Assembly: GCA_029721435.1 (NCBI GenBank)
Contig: CM056580.1
Location: 22,810,367-22,874,366 of the forward strand
Direction of reading: 5' to 3'
Source of the DNA: Gymnothorax reevesii
Taxonomy: Eukaryota > Chordata > Actinopteri > Anguilliformes > Muraenidae
DNA: 64,000 bases
In this document: one piece after another, positions 45,201 to 58,002 of the stretch
How the letters are laid out: each line of letters opens with the position of its first letter
Numbering within the stretch: the stretch's first letter is position 1
Position numbers and translations under genes: made by a program
Notes under the pieces: generated by a model
What the model was told of the DNA's origin: nothing
The model's input: the letters and a program-made list of their open reading frames with translations, nothing else
Database searches by the model: none

Positions 45201-47789
45201 GCCCTCACCTAACATGGACCTCATTGCCAGAGCCCTCATGAAGCTGCTGAATCACTGGGGCCTTTCAGAATCTGTACTGACAGGAACGTGTCCTCAATTA
45301 TCCGGGAGGAAGTGCACAAGTGGCCACGATCCAAACAACTGCCAGATCTGGAATCTGCAATCCCCCACATGCCCCCACCCCCACCCCTCCTCACTTCCAA
45401 CCAGAGGAGCACTCCAAGCGTACTGAACCTTCTTGGGTCTACCTCTGCCTTCAGGACTGCACTGGAAGAGTTTCTCTTATCTTTTTTTTTTCTCTTAGTC
45501 TTCGAAGTATAAATGTACTCCAGTATGAGAGTCCGCTGACGCCATGACTTCATCATGAGATAAATCACTCTTGGGAGGAAACAATGATATTGTACGCAAT
45601 ATTGCTTCATTTTATTTGATCACTAAGCTATGGAGAATATTTTTAGCCATAATTAAAATTAAAAGCCCAACTCCTAATTGAAAATTAAAAATATATAAAA
45701 TTAAGACGATGATTATTTTACTACACCAGAGCAAATAAAGAGTCCTTCATTAAACTTGGAAAAAAAGGATATTGAAAAAGTTAGGTGTAAAGCGATAATT
45801 TAAAAATGTAAAGTGAAAATGAAGAGTGAAATTCAAATTTTAACGCCCCAAATAGAAATGCTTAAATTGACAGCTTAAATTGTCAAGATGCAATTTAAAA
45901 TGGCAATGCAAAAAGAAAAGAGAAACATCACATAAGGAACTAAATGCAAAAGGGAAAAGCCCACTTGGAATTACTTAAATGTTTATCTATTTTTATGCTT
46001 TTTTTCTTTGCATTTGCACTTTGCCATTAGACATGACAAATTTAATCTTTTCAATTTAGCTAGCATTAGGCATTAGCCATTTGGCTTTTCAAGCTTTGTG
46101 TAAATTGGGAGGCGTGATCCAAAGATTGGAGGGAGGGTTTGAAATGGGATTTATCAGTGATATATTCACCAGTATAATGACAGGATAAAAATTGGATTAG
46201 ATTCAAACTTAGATATCCAACCAGTATAATTTAACTTAGCATGCGTGGACCAGGTTAAGCAGCACGAAATTACTCATAATGCCAGACCTAATGTCAGTGA
46301 TCTGCACTGTGAACATTACATAACGTGATGCCATATCCCTCTGCTTTGTCAGAAAATTAGGAAACCTTTGTTGTAGCCATAGGTATAGCGAACATATATA
46401 TCCATAGATTCCATCAAAATGGTACTCGCATTGTACATTGAGAGTTCCAAGGTGAGTTGATTGCCTGATTTAGAAAAAAAAAAAAATTATCAGGCAGTTC
46501 TTGAGAAATAAAATATATATATATAAAAAAAAATTAAGTCCCATCTTTTACCATTGGGGGCAAAATTTAATGGGCCCATAAAACAGACAAAAACGATTCA
46601 ATCAAAAAACCCAGAAAACTTCTGGACATATGGCCTGGTAGCATGTAATAGCAAATTTACAGGAAAATTCATCAGGCCAAAAAAGAGATAATAAATGTTA
46701 ATAAACCACGACAATAGCTTATCGGCCCATAGGGCTGGTAAGCTAAAAACGTGGGACAGTTCACGTCCAAGCACTCAACTAACCACAGAAATAGCTGAGA
46801 TACTTGAATTTTTGGAGTCATCGCTGGTCACGTGACCACAGCATGTCAAACAGTCTAAGAAACACTTAGAAGCATACTTAGTAGGGTCACTCCAGTATTT
46901 CAAATTGAGCTCTTTCTCACCTTCCTATTTCAGGTAGATACAGACTGACCAGGTCCCAAATGACCGTAACTCAAAAACATACAGTGCCAGGAACAGGCAA
47001 AAGAAATGCATCTAGAATTCATTTTAGTGCTCCATGCAACTGCAAATTGAGCAAGTAGCTCATTGCACTTTCTGAAGGCATTGGAATGACTGGATCGCAC
47101 AGGAAAGCATCTTTTATTAGATGCCAAATGGTTGCAAGCTGCAGGGGGCAGCGCTAAATGACTGAAATGGGTACAACTCCAGTCTGCCTCTTGTCTGGGT
47201 CCATTATGCAGAACAGGTCTCACCCACTGTGCAGCATACTAATGCAGTGACGAAACGCATTTAGCTGCAGTTTATTCTGGCATTGTGCTCTACTGGAGGG
47301 TGCACACATTTGTTTTTTCACGCAGTGATGGGACATTCTAAATAGTTATAGATAAGAATCTCAGTCCTTTATTTGCCTTGCCCTCTTCTCTTGAATTTGA
47401 TTACACAAATGCAAACATGCACAGACTCTCCAAACACAGTCTATCACTGCTACCGAAATATAACATTAAATAGCCCTTTTCATAGCCATGGTAAATCAAA
47501 ATACATGATTAATTTATCATCATGACTAGTGCCTGAATCATATATTGGGTTGGCCAATGCATCAAGCTGACAACACACCCTTTTTTTTAGTCAGGTAAGC
47601 AGACACTCATGCATTCAGTCAGTCGCTTATCATCTCGGATAACTTTTCAGTTGCTTCAGCTTGGCCATCATGCTCATAGTCCAGCAGCCATACGTTGGGT
47701 GTAAACCTTTCGTAGACAAGAGCGTGCAGCTGATTTTGGGCGTGAGTGACTGGGCTATATAAGCTTAAATATGTGAGAATTTCCAACCC
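42275..47789. other. Gene-free interval upstream of atg10
   Basis: 5.5 kb with many short chance frames. No protein family, RNA gene or clear transposon was recognised. The atg10 first exon and promoter may lie here or beyond the window, but no CpG-rich block marks them. Confidence 0.45.
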
Positions 47790-48175
47790 TACAGTCCCTG
47801 GCAAAAAATATGGAATCACACATAGAGGATGTTCATCCAGCATTTTTACTTCATAGCAAATAAACAAATCACAGATATTACACAAAATAATTTTTCTTTA
47901 TTAGCTTAAAAAAAAAAAAAAAAAAAATCAGGCTCCGTTAAACATTCCTTATACAAGTTAGATTAAATTCTTTCTATTACTTGCATACTTCTTTCATAAG
48001 CAAGGTAGAAGAAAAATAATATGGAATCACTGAGTTGTGGAAAAAAGTAGGGTATCACCTTGTCTTTTCTAAAGATATAACAGCACAAATCACAATATGC
48101 AAATTTGTCTGGTGTTAAAAAGAGAGTGCCTCCATACCTCAACAAGGCATTTAACTTGGCTATTTGAGAGGAACC

Positions 48176-49050
48176 ATGGCATCAACAAGAGAGCTGGCAG
48201 TTGATAGAATGGAAAGGATTATAAAACTGCTCGGGTCAGGAAAGTCATCACAGAAAGTGGCAAATGATGTTGGTTGTACCAAGTCAGCTGTGTCTAAAAT
48301 TTGATGCAGGTTTAAACAAAATGCAAAGATTATAAAATGAAAACATACTGGTAGACCATAGATAACGTCAAACCGTAATGACAAAAACCTACAGGCAATA
48401 TGCCTTGAAAATAGAAAATGCATGACAAAACAAATGGGCCGAAACAGGAGTCAATGTTTGTGACAGAACTGTAAGAAATTGGCTGAATGAAATGGGATTT
48501 ACATACAAAGAAGTTAAAGTCAACGTAAACACCTTAACAAAAGAAAGCAAGGTTACAGTGGGCAATAGAAGGCAATCAGGGAGTGTGGATGATTGGATGA
48601 ATATGATATTCATTGATAAACCACTAATCTGCATTGGCCGAGGAAATGATGCTGCAATCGTCTGGTGTCATTCCAATGAAACAAATAAAAATGACATTCA
48701 TTGTGTCGTCTGCATAGCAGAGCGGACACATAGGGATCACGTCGAGTCATCTCGCGTCTCTTGTCATCGTCTGTAGTCACACTTCTTCTATCCCTAACTC
48801 CTCCAAGACCATTCATGGTAATTGGACCAAAACTTGGTCAGTACACTTATTAATGACCTGTAGATGCGCTCCACATATTTCAATTTTATAGAAATTCAAT
48901 TTTTAACCCACAGCAAGTTTATCATCCTTCTCGCTTCTGTACTTAACGACAGGCGACATGTCTTCTGTGGAAGACTCACGTCCAAGTTTTTGATAAGGGT
49001 TGCATGTCAGGTAAAGGGAAAGTGGCAATGACAGAGCATATTGTTTTTCA
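48176..49050 (+). pseudogene. Tc1 transposase pseudogene (element F)
   Basis: It starts MASTRELAVDRMERIIKLLG at 48176 with a helix-turn-helix ending GCTKSAVSKI and then a TGA. A second frame carries NEMGFTYKEVKVNVNTLTKE, then DDWMNMIFIDKPLICIG (the usual FSDES-type first Asp region reads FIDKP), then WCHSNETNKND. After the foreign stretch, GGTTGCATGTCAGGTAAAGG matches the following CMSGKG part. The second Asp and the Glu region are gone. It is clearly inactive. Confidence 0.85.
48690..48975. other. Foreign stretch inside Tc1 element F
   Basis: About 290 bp with no similarity to Tc1 replaces or interrupts the catalytic core. I see no TIR, tail or duplication to identify it. The boundaries are approximate. 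Confidence 0.45.
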
Positions 49051-49353
49051 ATAGCGAAGCCTGTGCCTCAAAGAATTCAGGCCGTCATGTAAGTGGAGGA
49101 GGAGGCGCAAATTACCAATTCTGATTTTTTGTTGATGATTCCATAATTGTTTCCTCAACATGGACTGATTCTATTTTTTTTTTCCATCAATTAAAATGAA
49201 TTAATCTAGGCTGATTTGCTTGAGGTGCATGACATGACACCTGAATGTTAAGCTAAGAAATAAAAATGTTGTCATCCCAGGGATTTCAATATTTGTAATG
49301 AAGTAGATAAACATCATCCAAGTGTGGTGATTCCATTTTTGGCAGGAGTTGTA

Positions 49354-52300
49354 GAAGTACAGCGTTGTACAGTACTCCACCTAGAGACAAAAAAAACGCT
49401 TTCTTTGCTCAATATAACAGAGATATTCACTGGGACCTCATTTCCTGTTTGTTTTGTATTTGCTTGCCTTATTGCAGCGCACAAGGAATAATAAATACAA
49501 CCAAGTCCATCTTTGCACCAGAGTTCAGTCCTCAACTTCCTGTCCTCCGTGCACATCACCGGTGTGCAAAGCACAACCATTACGCTGGTGAACTAGCAGA
49601 GTTGTGATGTGGGTTCCAAAAATCACAAAAATCAAGCATTACTTTGTATAATAATGTATCTAATCATATCATTTGCCATAATTTGCATCTTTATATGACA
49701 ATTTGTTTAAATATTACTTTAGTAAAAAAAACAGTGGATGGGTAAAGTTTCTAGTTATTTTTCCTTCAAATTCAATGTAACTGACGTTTTTACGTCAGCA
49801 GACGTGTTCGTCCTTGTCACCTTGCGGTTTGAGACTGGTATAACAGCGTGCATCAAAGATATAACGCGAAAAATATTTTTCTGCTTTGTTTCATCTTATA
49901 CTATAACCAAAATAATAATTGTGTGCATACAATCGTACAGTGTGTAAAATAGGACAACGTTATTAATATTTACACATCGAGAAACAGGAAAATCCCATCG
50001 TTTTTGTGATACATGTTGGAAGTAGGATATTTGCAAGGCTGTGTTCATACAGCATATAGACCCAAGCATCCAGCCTCCACTTCAGTATTTCATTCAGTAC
50101 GGAAAAAAAGTAAACCCACAATGTTGACATTTCTGTATGATGAGTGGGGCAGGCCCAAATATGCCATCTGATTAAAATTGTGCCAAGCAGTTATGGTGTA
50201 GGCTAAAGAATAATACAATATCGTAAACTTTAACAAGAGCCGTTTACAACAGCAGGTACCTAAACAAAATATAGCTCAATACAGTTCCTTAACACTTAGA
50301 TTAAACTTAAATAAGAGGAATATAATACCTAGTTTTCTTTTGGTCGATGTTATTGACAACAATCTTTAAGGGTGCCATTAGTATTGAAACCTCGATTTGG
50401 AGGAAATAGATTTTTAATCCAATCAGTAAATAATTTTGGTTGGTTACATTGGAACTTTAATATCATACAGTATTTCTGTATTTAGAATTTTTTAAAGTAT
50501 TGCTTGTGCTTTGTAAGTCTGGTGTACCAGTAACTATGGAGCCCACCGTACTTGTTTGTTTGACAGCTAGATTTTGAGAAAACCAATGCCTCAATTTGTA
50601 CCAAATTTGGCCAAAAGTTTGGCGAGGACCTATAACAAACTCCATTAAATTTAGGAATAAATTAAATCAAGGTTTTCTTATTGATATCAATGGCAAATAG
50701 GCTGCATATTTTCTGTTTAAATAATGGAAAATATCCTTTCACTTAATTTTTGAGGAGATTTATGAGAAATATGACCAATCAAACTGATTCCCTGAAAATG
50801 CAGTCGTCAAACAACAAACTCAAAGCGGGAGAAAGAAACGCAGAGAGGAAGATAAGGCCAGGGGTTACCAAAGATTCTGCAAGATCTTTGGCAATACTGC
50901 CTCATGGAAATTTTGATATTTGTCACCTTCTGCGATGAGCAGCAGGAGAACAAAAGGAAACTCAGATGGTGTTTCCTTTACTGGCCACAATGCAGTGTGG
51001 TTCGCAAGCCAATTACCCCAGTGCTACTCCTGCCCTCCGGCGTAGGACTTTATTTTACACGCAGCTGGTTTTGTTTCCAGCAAGATCTTCTCATCCAAGC
51101 AAGACAGCCGGCAACAGGATGTGACTACCTAGCATGTACTTGTTTTTGTCTTAAGTGGACACTGAATTGGAGATTTATGATCTAGGCTCCAAGAACGCAT
51201 TTAATAATGAAAATTGAGATTTCTGCCTAAAGCCATTAAATTGTAAAGGCTGAAAACACCAAATAATAGTTCTTCAAGAAAAAATCCTATGTTCAAAGAT
51301 GTGGGATGTTTGGGCTACACAGAAACCGAGCAAGACATTTTCAAGTCAGATTTTCACAACCGTTAGTTATGTGCCCATCATCAGAATGTAGCTAATGTTA
51401 GACCACTAGCCAGCTGGCCAGCTTCTGAGCTATACCTAGGACAATAAATTGCCCTTCAATGATTGTAACGTCCGCTAATAATACAACGTATCATCATCTA
51501 ATCAAGTAACTTAATCATAATAAATATTCATAACATAAGAGACCGTTGTAAAATTGTTTTCCAAAAATCATGAGTACTTGGATATGAAAGAGAAAAAGAT
51601 GCCATGGGCACTGTATCTCTCTTTATTTCAGGCTTTAGTGTTATGTAACCCCACAAACGGTAGTATTTTTTTATCCTTGCGTACAACACTGGGAAAATGA
51701 AGACAGCTTTTGTAATTTGTGTAGGAAAACAAACATTTCAAGCAAAACTCAGCATCATTGTTTGATGTTTCATCGTATCATTTTTTTTTTTTTTTGCAGC
51801 TCAGTGCTCTTCTCATAGTGCCACTCTATTAAAATATCAAACCCCAGACAACAGATCATTGCACCCAGCATTACATACGGAGGACCTGACCAGTTAGCCA
51901 TTAGGCTTAAGTGTGTTGCTCAAGGGAGTCGTATTGTAGCAAATTAAGAGCTAAGCTTTTTATTTTCATCTCCTCATAAGTATGCATGTACATAGTTTCA
52001 GAATTCTAGCTGCTTTACAACCCTCTCCAGCATGATTATAGTGAAATTTTAAATATGGCCGACTGGCAGCCAAGTTCAATGTCAAGTTTTCCAGGCCTTA
52101 AACAAATCTGGATCTGTACATCCATATATACCTCCCCACCGAATTTCACAGTGATTTGGCAAAAGAAAATCAAAGTCAACCTTGACACTGCCAGGTATCC
52201 CATAAGATCCCTTTGGTCGTTTGGACAAGTGAGCTAACAAGTTCATGAATATGGCATTTATCTTTGAAAATGATGGAGGCACCACACCAAGCATCATAAT

Positions 52301-52555
52301 GAACAAACACTTATGAGGATAATCTCTGCATACAGAAAAGGCAGAATTTACTCTGATTATTGCAAAAAATCTTCCAGCTCGTGTGTTATGCACGCTCGCA
52401 TTACATATACGCGTCCCTACCAAATCCCTAATAAATCAGCGCCCCTGTCCCTGGATGCTTGTATTACTCCGTAACCTGAGCGGTACTGAAAGATCATTAT
52501 TTGACCTTGACCTTAAGGTCAAAGCTTACATCCCTGGTCACAAACTAATTGACAA
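49354..52555. other. Gene-free interval
   Basis: No recognised gene or element. Sequence is AT-rich with scattered homopolymers. Confidence 0.45.
52508..52521. promoter_or_regulatory. Palindromic TGACCTTAAGGTCA
   Basis: A perfect 14-bp palindrome (everted AGGTCA half-sites with 2-nt spacing), preceded by TGACCTTGA, the reverse of the TCAAGGTCA estrogen-related-receptor motif. A sequence match only; it may belong to a repeat. Confidence 0.2.
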
Positions 52556-53225
52556 TATGTGGGTCATTCCGTGTCAACTCAACCAGCGCCCCCCACATCA
52601 AAATTCTGATTTTGATAAAACTTTGCACATTAAGAGATATGCATTGACAGTATTGAGGTCAAATATTTCAGCTCAATTCTTGCTAGTTCCTGAAATAAAG
52701 CCTACTTTAGGGAAGGGGGGTCAATTTTAACAAAATCGCCGTAATTTTGGAGTAAGTTTGAGGGCCTGAGATATGCATTCTCAGAGCTGACAGACCCACA
52801 AGTTTAATTTTGTCATCCGAAAAGTTGCTGAACTTGAGGCTTAAGCTACTTTTCTTTACTCAGTGTGTTTAGTTCACCTGTAGTGTGGCCTGGAAAAAGC
52901 AAAAAACACCCATTAGACTAATTTTGTATGTAATGTAATGTTTATTTATTATTCTGGAACTAATTAAGATTGAGCCCTGAGACTCGGTATGCAAACTGTC
53001 GGTCAACTTTCTGAAGACCGCAAAAAATATCAAAGTCACAATGGTTGTAACTTGTATTAAATGGTTTAATAACCTTGGAAGTTGCCTCAGAATGAAAAGT
53101 GTGTATTTTAGGTCATAATAGTGGGTATATATCTCAAAAGGGACACAAGTGATCAGTGTCATATTTTTAGTGCTGGAAGGCATGGGTCTTGGGTCTAACA
53201 TATTAAAAAACTGGAGATGTAAAAC
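52556..53225 (+). repeat. Interspersed repeat, GTGGGTCATTCCGTGTC family, forward copy
   Basis: It begins GTGGGTCATTCCGTGTCAAC and ends near CTAACATATTAAAAAACTGG. About 240 bp of its right part (52970-53215) matches the reverse complement of 56268-56510. No coding capacity. Confidence 0.65.
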
Positions 53226-53329
53226 TCTTCCTTTAGACTGTACAGGTGGCCAATCACATTAGGAGTCTAACTCAATTTTCAGGGCACCTTAGCCATGGTG
53301 AAAGTGAAAAGATGCATGTGTGGCATACA

Positions 53330-53745
53330 ATCGTTTACCTCCGCAAAGGAGGTGCATGTTTTCGCCAGCGTTGGTTGGTTGGTTGGTTGGTTGGTTTGTT
53401 TGTTTGTCTGATTGTCAGTCTGACTGCTGGTAGGATATCTCAAAAACAGCAGCACAGATTTTAACCAAACTTTTCAGGATGTCAGAGCAGCACAAGAGGA
53501 ACAAGTGATTAAATTTTGGCATATCTAGGCCAAAGTACAGCTGAGACATAGGCCAAAGTTCAAATCCACCGATGCTGGCAGAGATTTCAAGTCTTTCCAA
53601 TGGGCCGGATTTTCACTCGGCGTGCTTTTGGGTTTTGCAGCCACCTGGCGGTGGAATGCAACAATAACCTACATCAGCCAACCAAGGCACAGCGTTACCT
53701 TGGTGTGGCGTAGGTGCTGCGCTCTCGGGGTGCTCGTTTCATAAT
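53330..53745 (+). repeat. Interspersed repeat with (GGTT)n run
   Basis: TTACCTCCGCAAAGGAGGT followed by a GGTTGGTT run at 53371-53404, then CTCAAAAACAGCAGCACAGA, and GGTGCTGCGCTCTCGG at the far end. I recognise this as a common teleost repeat of uncertain class. Confidence 0.55.
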
Positions 53746-54358
53746 GAAATAGGTATAGGCATTGATATGAGACATGTTGGTCACATTACTAATATGCTGA
53801 CACATAAAGAAACATCAAAATAAACGCTGAATGATTAAAAACAGGTTGTGACCAATCATTACTTTTTAGGGATTGTTTTGAGCCTCCCCAGTTGCCAGTT
53901 CACGAGCCGCCACTGCTATCAATATATAGGGCCATGAGGTGGAAAAACCCAAAATTTCACACATGGGATTATGTGAGGTTTCTGTATATATGTTGCCAAG
54001 TATAGAAGTGGGGAATTCCAAAGTTCCATTTATAACCCTGGTAAGGTCTTGTGTAATAAAATCAATGGAAAATTCTTTTTACACAGTAATTATTACAATG
54101 ATTGCAGAGTCATCTTTTCAGAAAATGTTTTTTCCAGCTTCCCTTTATTAGAATATAATAAATGTGATAGGAGCACCGGTTTATAATGACAATTCTTTTG
54201 TATGTCAAATACTGTGCTGGTAAGAGTAGATAATGATGCAACGCTGCTCTCTGAATCAAACAGTGTGATCATTAAAGTTTATTGGTGTGGTCTTCAATCA
54301 CAAATCATGGTATCTAGGCTTAAATAAATGCCAAACCACTATTATGATGGGCGTGATG

Positions 54359-55981
54359 TACAACCCCAATTCCGAAATAGTTGGGACGAAGTGAAAAATT
54401 GTGAATAAAATCAAAATGCAATGACTTTCAGGTCATGAGCCAATATTTACAATAGAACATAGATAACATTTCAAATGTTGAAACTGAAATCTTGTAAAAG
54501 GCGTTTGCGCTCTTGGAAATCCGGCTTGTAAAATGAGCCACAGGTGCGTACAACCAATTGTTGAAACTGGGACATTTTACATTTTTATCCATAAAATGAG
54601 CTTTCTTTCAAATTTTCTGGTTGCAACAGGTCTCAAAAAAGTTGGGACAAAGGCAAAAAAGGGCTGAAAAACCAATTAATATAAGAGAATTAGCTGAAAG
54701 AACATTTAGCAAATAATTTAGTTAACTGGTGTGTAACATGACTGGCTATCAAAGAGAGAGGCTCAGAAATAAAGATGGCCAGAGGGTCTCCAACCTGTGA
54801 AGGCTTGCATTAATAAAAAACACTGGAATACTTTAAAAACAATGTTCCTGAATGTCAAATTGCAAAGGCAATTTATAGGGTCCAGATGACATCACCAAAA
54901 GATTCAGAGAAACTGGAAAAATCTCGGTGCGTAAGGGACAAGGCTGAAGACCTTTACTGGATGCCCATGATCTTCGGGCCCTCAGAGGCCACTGCATCAC
55001 TCACCATCATGATTCTGTCATTGACATTACTAAATGGGCCCAGGAATACTTCAAGAAACCACTGTCTGTGAGCAAGTCCGCCGTGCCCCCCACAGATGCT
55101 ACCTAAATCTCTATCATGCAAAAAGGAAGCCATTGTTGAGCATGATCCAGAAGCACCGCTGTGTTCTGAGGGCCAAGGCTCATTTAAAATGGACTACAGC
55201 AAAGTGGCAAAGTGTCCTGTGGTCAGACGAGTCCAAACATGACATTCTTGTTGGAAATCATGGGCACCGTGTCCTCTGGGCTGAAGAGGAGAAAGACAAC
55301 TCCTCCTGTTTTCAGCATTCAGTTCAAAAGCCAGCATCTCTGATCGTATGGCGATGCATTACAGCATATGGCATGGGATACATGTTTGAAAAAGCACTAT
55401 GAATGCTGAAAGGTATATAAAAGGTTTTAGAGCAACATATGCTCCCCTCCAGACAACATCTATTCCAGGGAAGGCCTTGTGTATTTCAGTAGGACAATGC
55501 AAAACTACATAGTGCAGCTATTACAACAGCATGGCTTCGTAGTAGAGGAGTCTATGTGCTGAACTGGCCTGCCTGCAGTCCTGATCTTTCACCGATTGAG
55601 AACATTTGGCGCATAATTAACCGAAAAGCCCGTCAAAGAAGACCCAAAACTCTCCAGCAGCTGGAAGCCTGTATTAAACAAGAGTGGGTTCAAATTTCAA
55701 TGGCTAAACTCAAGAAACTTGTTTCCTCAATGCCTAGACATCTCCACTCTGTGCTAAAAGAAGAGAAGATACTACACCATGGTAAACAGGCCCCTGTCCC
55801 AACTTTTTTTTAAATGAGCTCATTTTGTGGATAAAATTGTAAAATTTCTCCGTTTCCACATTTGCTGTTATCTCTGTTCTATTGTGAATAAAATGCTGGC
55901 TGGTGTGATTTGAAAGTCATTGCGTTTTGATTTTATTTATAATTTACACTTTGTCCCAACTATTTCAGAATTGGGGCTGTA
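54359..55981 (+). mobile_element. Tc1-like element D (AACCCCAATTC family)
   Basis: TACAACCCCAATTCCG to CAGAATTGGGGCTGTA, TA at both ends, 1.62 kb. A short extra stretch near 54490-54560 separates two copies of a TGTTGAAACTG word, suggesting a small internal duplication or insertion. Confidence 0.93.
54720..55813 (+). pseudogene. Tc1 transposase pseudogene (element D)
   Basis: Readable parts are 55034-55402 ([11 protein letters not shown], then [18 protein letters not shown] with the first Asp and following Glu kept, then VWRCITAYG) and 55556-55813 ([18 protein letters not shown] with the catalytic Glu, through MPRHLHSVLK). The second Asp region lies in a broken stretch between them. The N-terminal helix-turn-helix is scrambled near 54790-54900. 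Of the four family copies this core is the closest to the active consensus. Confidence 0.9.
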
Positions 55982-55989
55982 AAATCAAA

Positions 55990-57055
55990 AAGAACAGTTT
56001 TACATCTCCAGTTTTTATTATTGTTATTATCCCCCCGGCATATAGCGATAGCCATGTCTGTCTGTCCGTGCGTCCATACATCTGTAATCATTTTGTTTCC
56101 GGGGCAGAACTCAAAAACTCTTCAATATTTCTTCACAAAATTTGATGTGTAGATCTGATATATCATGTAGATGTGCCTCTTGGTATTTAGGAATTTCTAG
56201 AGCAGTTAATCCATGAATGTGGGGGGCCGGGGGGACACGCCATTGCCAGATGGCTCTTGTTTAATATGTTAGACCCAAGACTTCAAGCATGAAAAATATG
56301 ACCTTGATCACTTGTGTCCCTTTTGAGATATATGCCCACTATAATGACCCAAAATACGCACTTTTCATTCTGAAGCCAACTTCCGAGGTTATTAAAACAT
56401 TTAATACAACCATTGTGACTTTTTGTGGTCTTGTGGAATTTTTTGTGGTCTTCAGAAAGTAGACCAATAATTTGCATACCAAGTCTCAGGGCTCCATCTT
56501 TTAAGATTTTTTTGTGAAAGTCTGACTTTGGACCCTAGCCATACCTTAACTGATTGTTTCATAAGTCTATGCTTGCAGGGATTTATTTAACTGTATGTAG
56601 AGATTATGTATCAGCAATTTGGGTATCCTCAGATCAATGGTTCGGGCACCAGGTAAGCCTAAATATTGCAAAAATAATTTCCGCTCGAAAAAACTTTCAT
56701 TTTCAGGTGCCCATATCTTCAAAAGGAAACAAGATACACTGTTTTTGATTGCAGATTCTAAAAGCTTTTGTGCAAATTACCCCAGGTAGCAATTGTCAGC
56801 TTTGTAGCTTTTTCAAAACCAAAAATATGATCATTTGAAAATGAAAAAAATCCGTGACGCAGCGCGCGACGGCGAAAGAGGGGGGGTCTGGCCATATTTT
56901 CGGATGGCCGTAATTTCAAAACGGCTTGGACTTTGGCCTGAAATTTTCTGTGTGTTCGTTATTTTCATAAATGAACATTTTCACGGAGTTTCAGCAAGAT
57001 CTAAGAGGGTCACCTGAGGACCATTAGGTGATTTGGCATGGAATTACCCACGTAT
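55990..57055 (-). repeat. Interspersed repeat, reverse copy, interrupted
   Basis: Read on the minus strand it starts TGGGTAATTCCATGCCAAAT at 57055 and runs to CTGGAGATGTAAAACTG near 55995, matching the forward copy at 52556-53225 at both ends. About 240 bp (56022-56265; ATTATCCCCCCGGCATATAG start) is a later insertion of another repeat type. Confidence 0.6.
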
Positions 57056-58002
57056 AGAGCAGTTGTCTTGTAAATAGTCCAACTAAATATTCAAATTTAG
57101 CGGTTCAGAATTAATGAGGGGTGTTTGGTGGTCTTAGATTTCTTGCTCTTTAATCAGTAATATAGTCAAAGCCGGTCCAAATCACAGTCATAATTTTAAA
57201 TTTATTATCAGTGAAATTAAGAAGAAAAAAAAAACATCTGCAGTCAGTTACTGTGGGTGATACGATTTTTGACCATCCAAGGGGTGCTGCCAAGGTTTGG
57301 CAATTTAAAATCCAAAATGTGTCCCAGACTGAGTTTGTTAACTTACTTTTAGATTTACACCAAAGAACTAATACACATTTTTACTATATATTCTGTTGAG
57401 ATGTAGTGGGTACATCACTCAGTGACTTATCAGGGGCAAGTTCATATTTAAACCTTCATTAACATTACACTTATCAAATGAACACAGTCTACTTCCACAG
57501 CTCCACATAGTAACCGCTATTAAAAAAAAAAAAAAAAGACATGCATAGAACCATGTCTACAGTCTTAATAAAAGTACAAGGATCAAGCCTCTCACTATAG
57601 CATTTGTTGTTACGTGAGACAGATGTCTTTCTTGTGAACCAGGCTGCACTAGGAATTACCTTTGCATGAAATATGACCCAAAGGGAAAAAAAGCATTCAT
57701 AGAGCAAGAAAGAAAAACATTTGGTAGCCACAAAGCCTTTCAAAAACCATTTGACTCAACTCATCTCAAAGGTTTACTTAACAAATGTCTTGAAATCATG
57801 AGTGAGGATTAAATTGTGTGTGCTTTCGGGACTAGCCACTATGATCTGTGTACACAGAAACCAGCGTAGTTGAAAAAACAAAGCTTTGCACAAATGGACA
57901 AGCCTCTATGACAAAAGTAGACAAATGCTGCCAGTGGATGACAGCATGTTATTATATCCCTGAAACAACAGCACGCGTCCCACAGGCAAAGTTCATAGAT
58001 TA
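57056..58002. other. Gene-free interval
   Basis: No recognised gene or element. Confidence 0.4.

Larger units (their letters stand above)
47790..49353 (+). mobile_element. Tc1-like element F (third family), damaged
   Basis: The left end CAGTCCCTGGCAAAAAATAT...GGAATCAC and the right end (reverse complement CAACTCCTGCCAAAAATGGA) form TIRs with TA at each side. The interior is colinear with a Tc1 element to about 48690. An unrelated stretch of about 290 bp follows, and Tc1-like sequence resumes near 48975. Confidence 0.8.
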
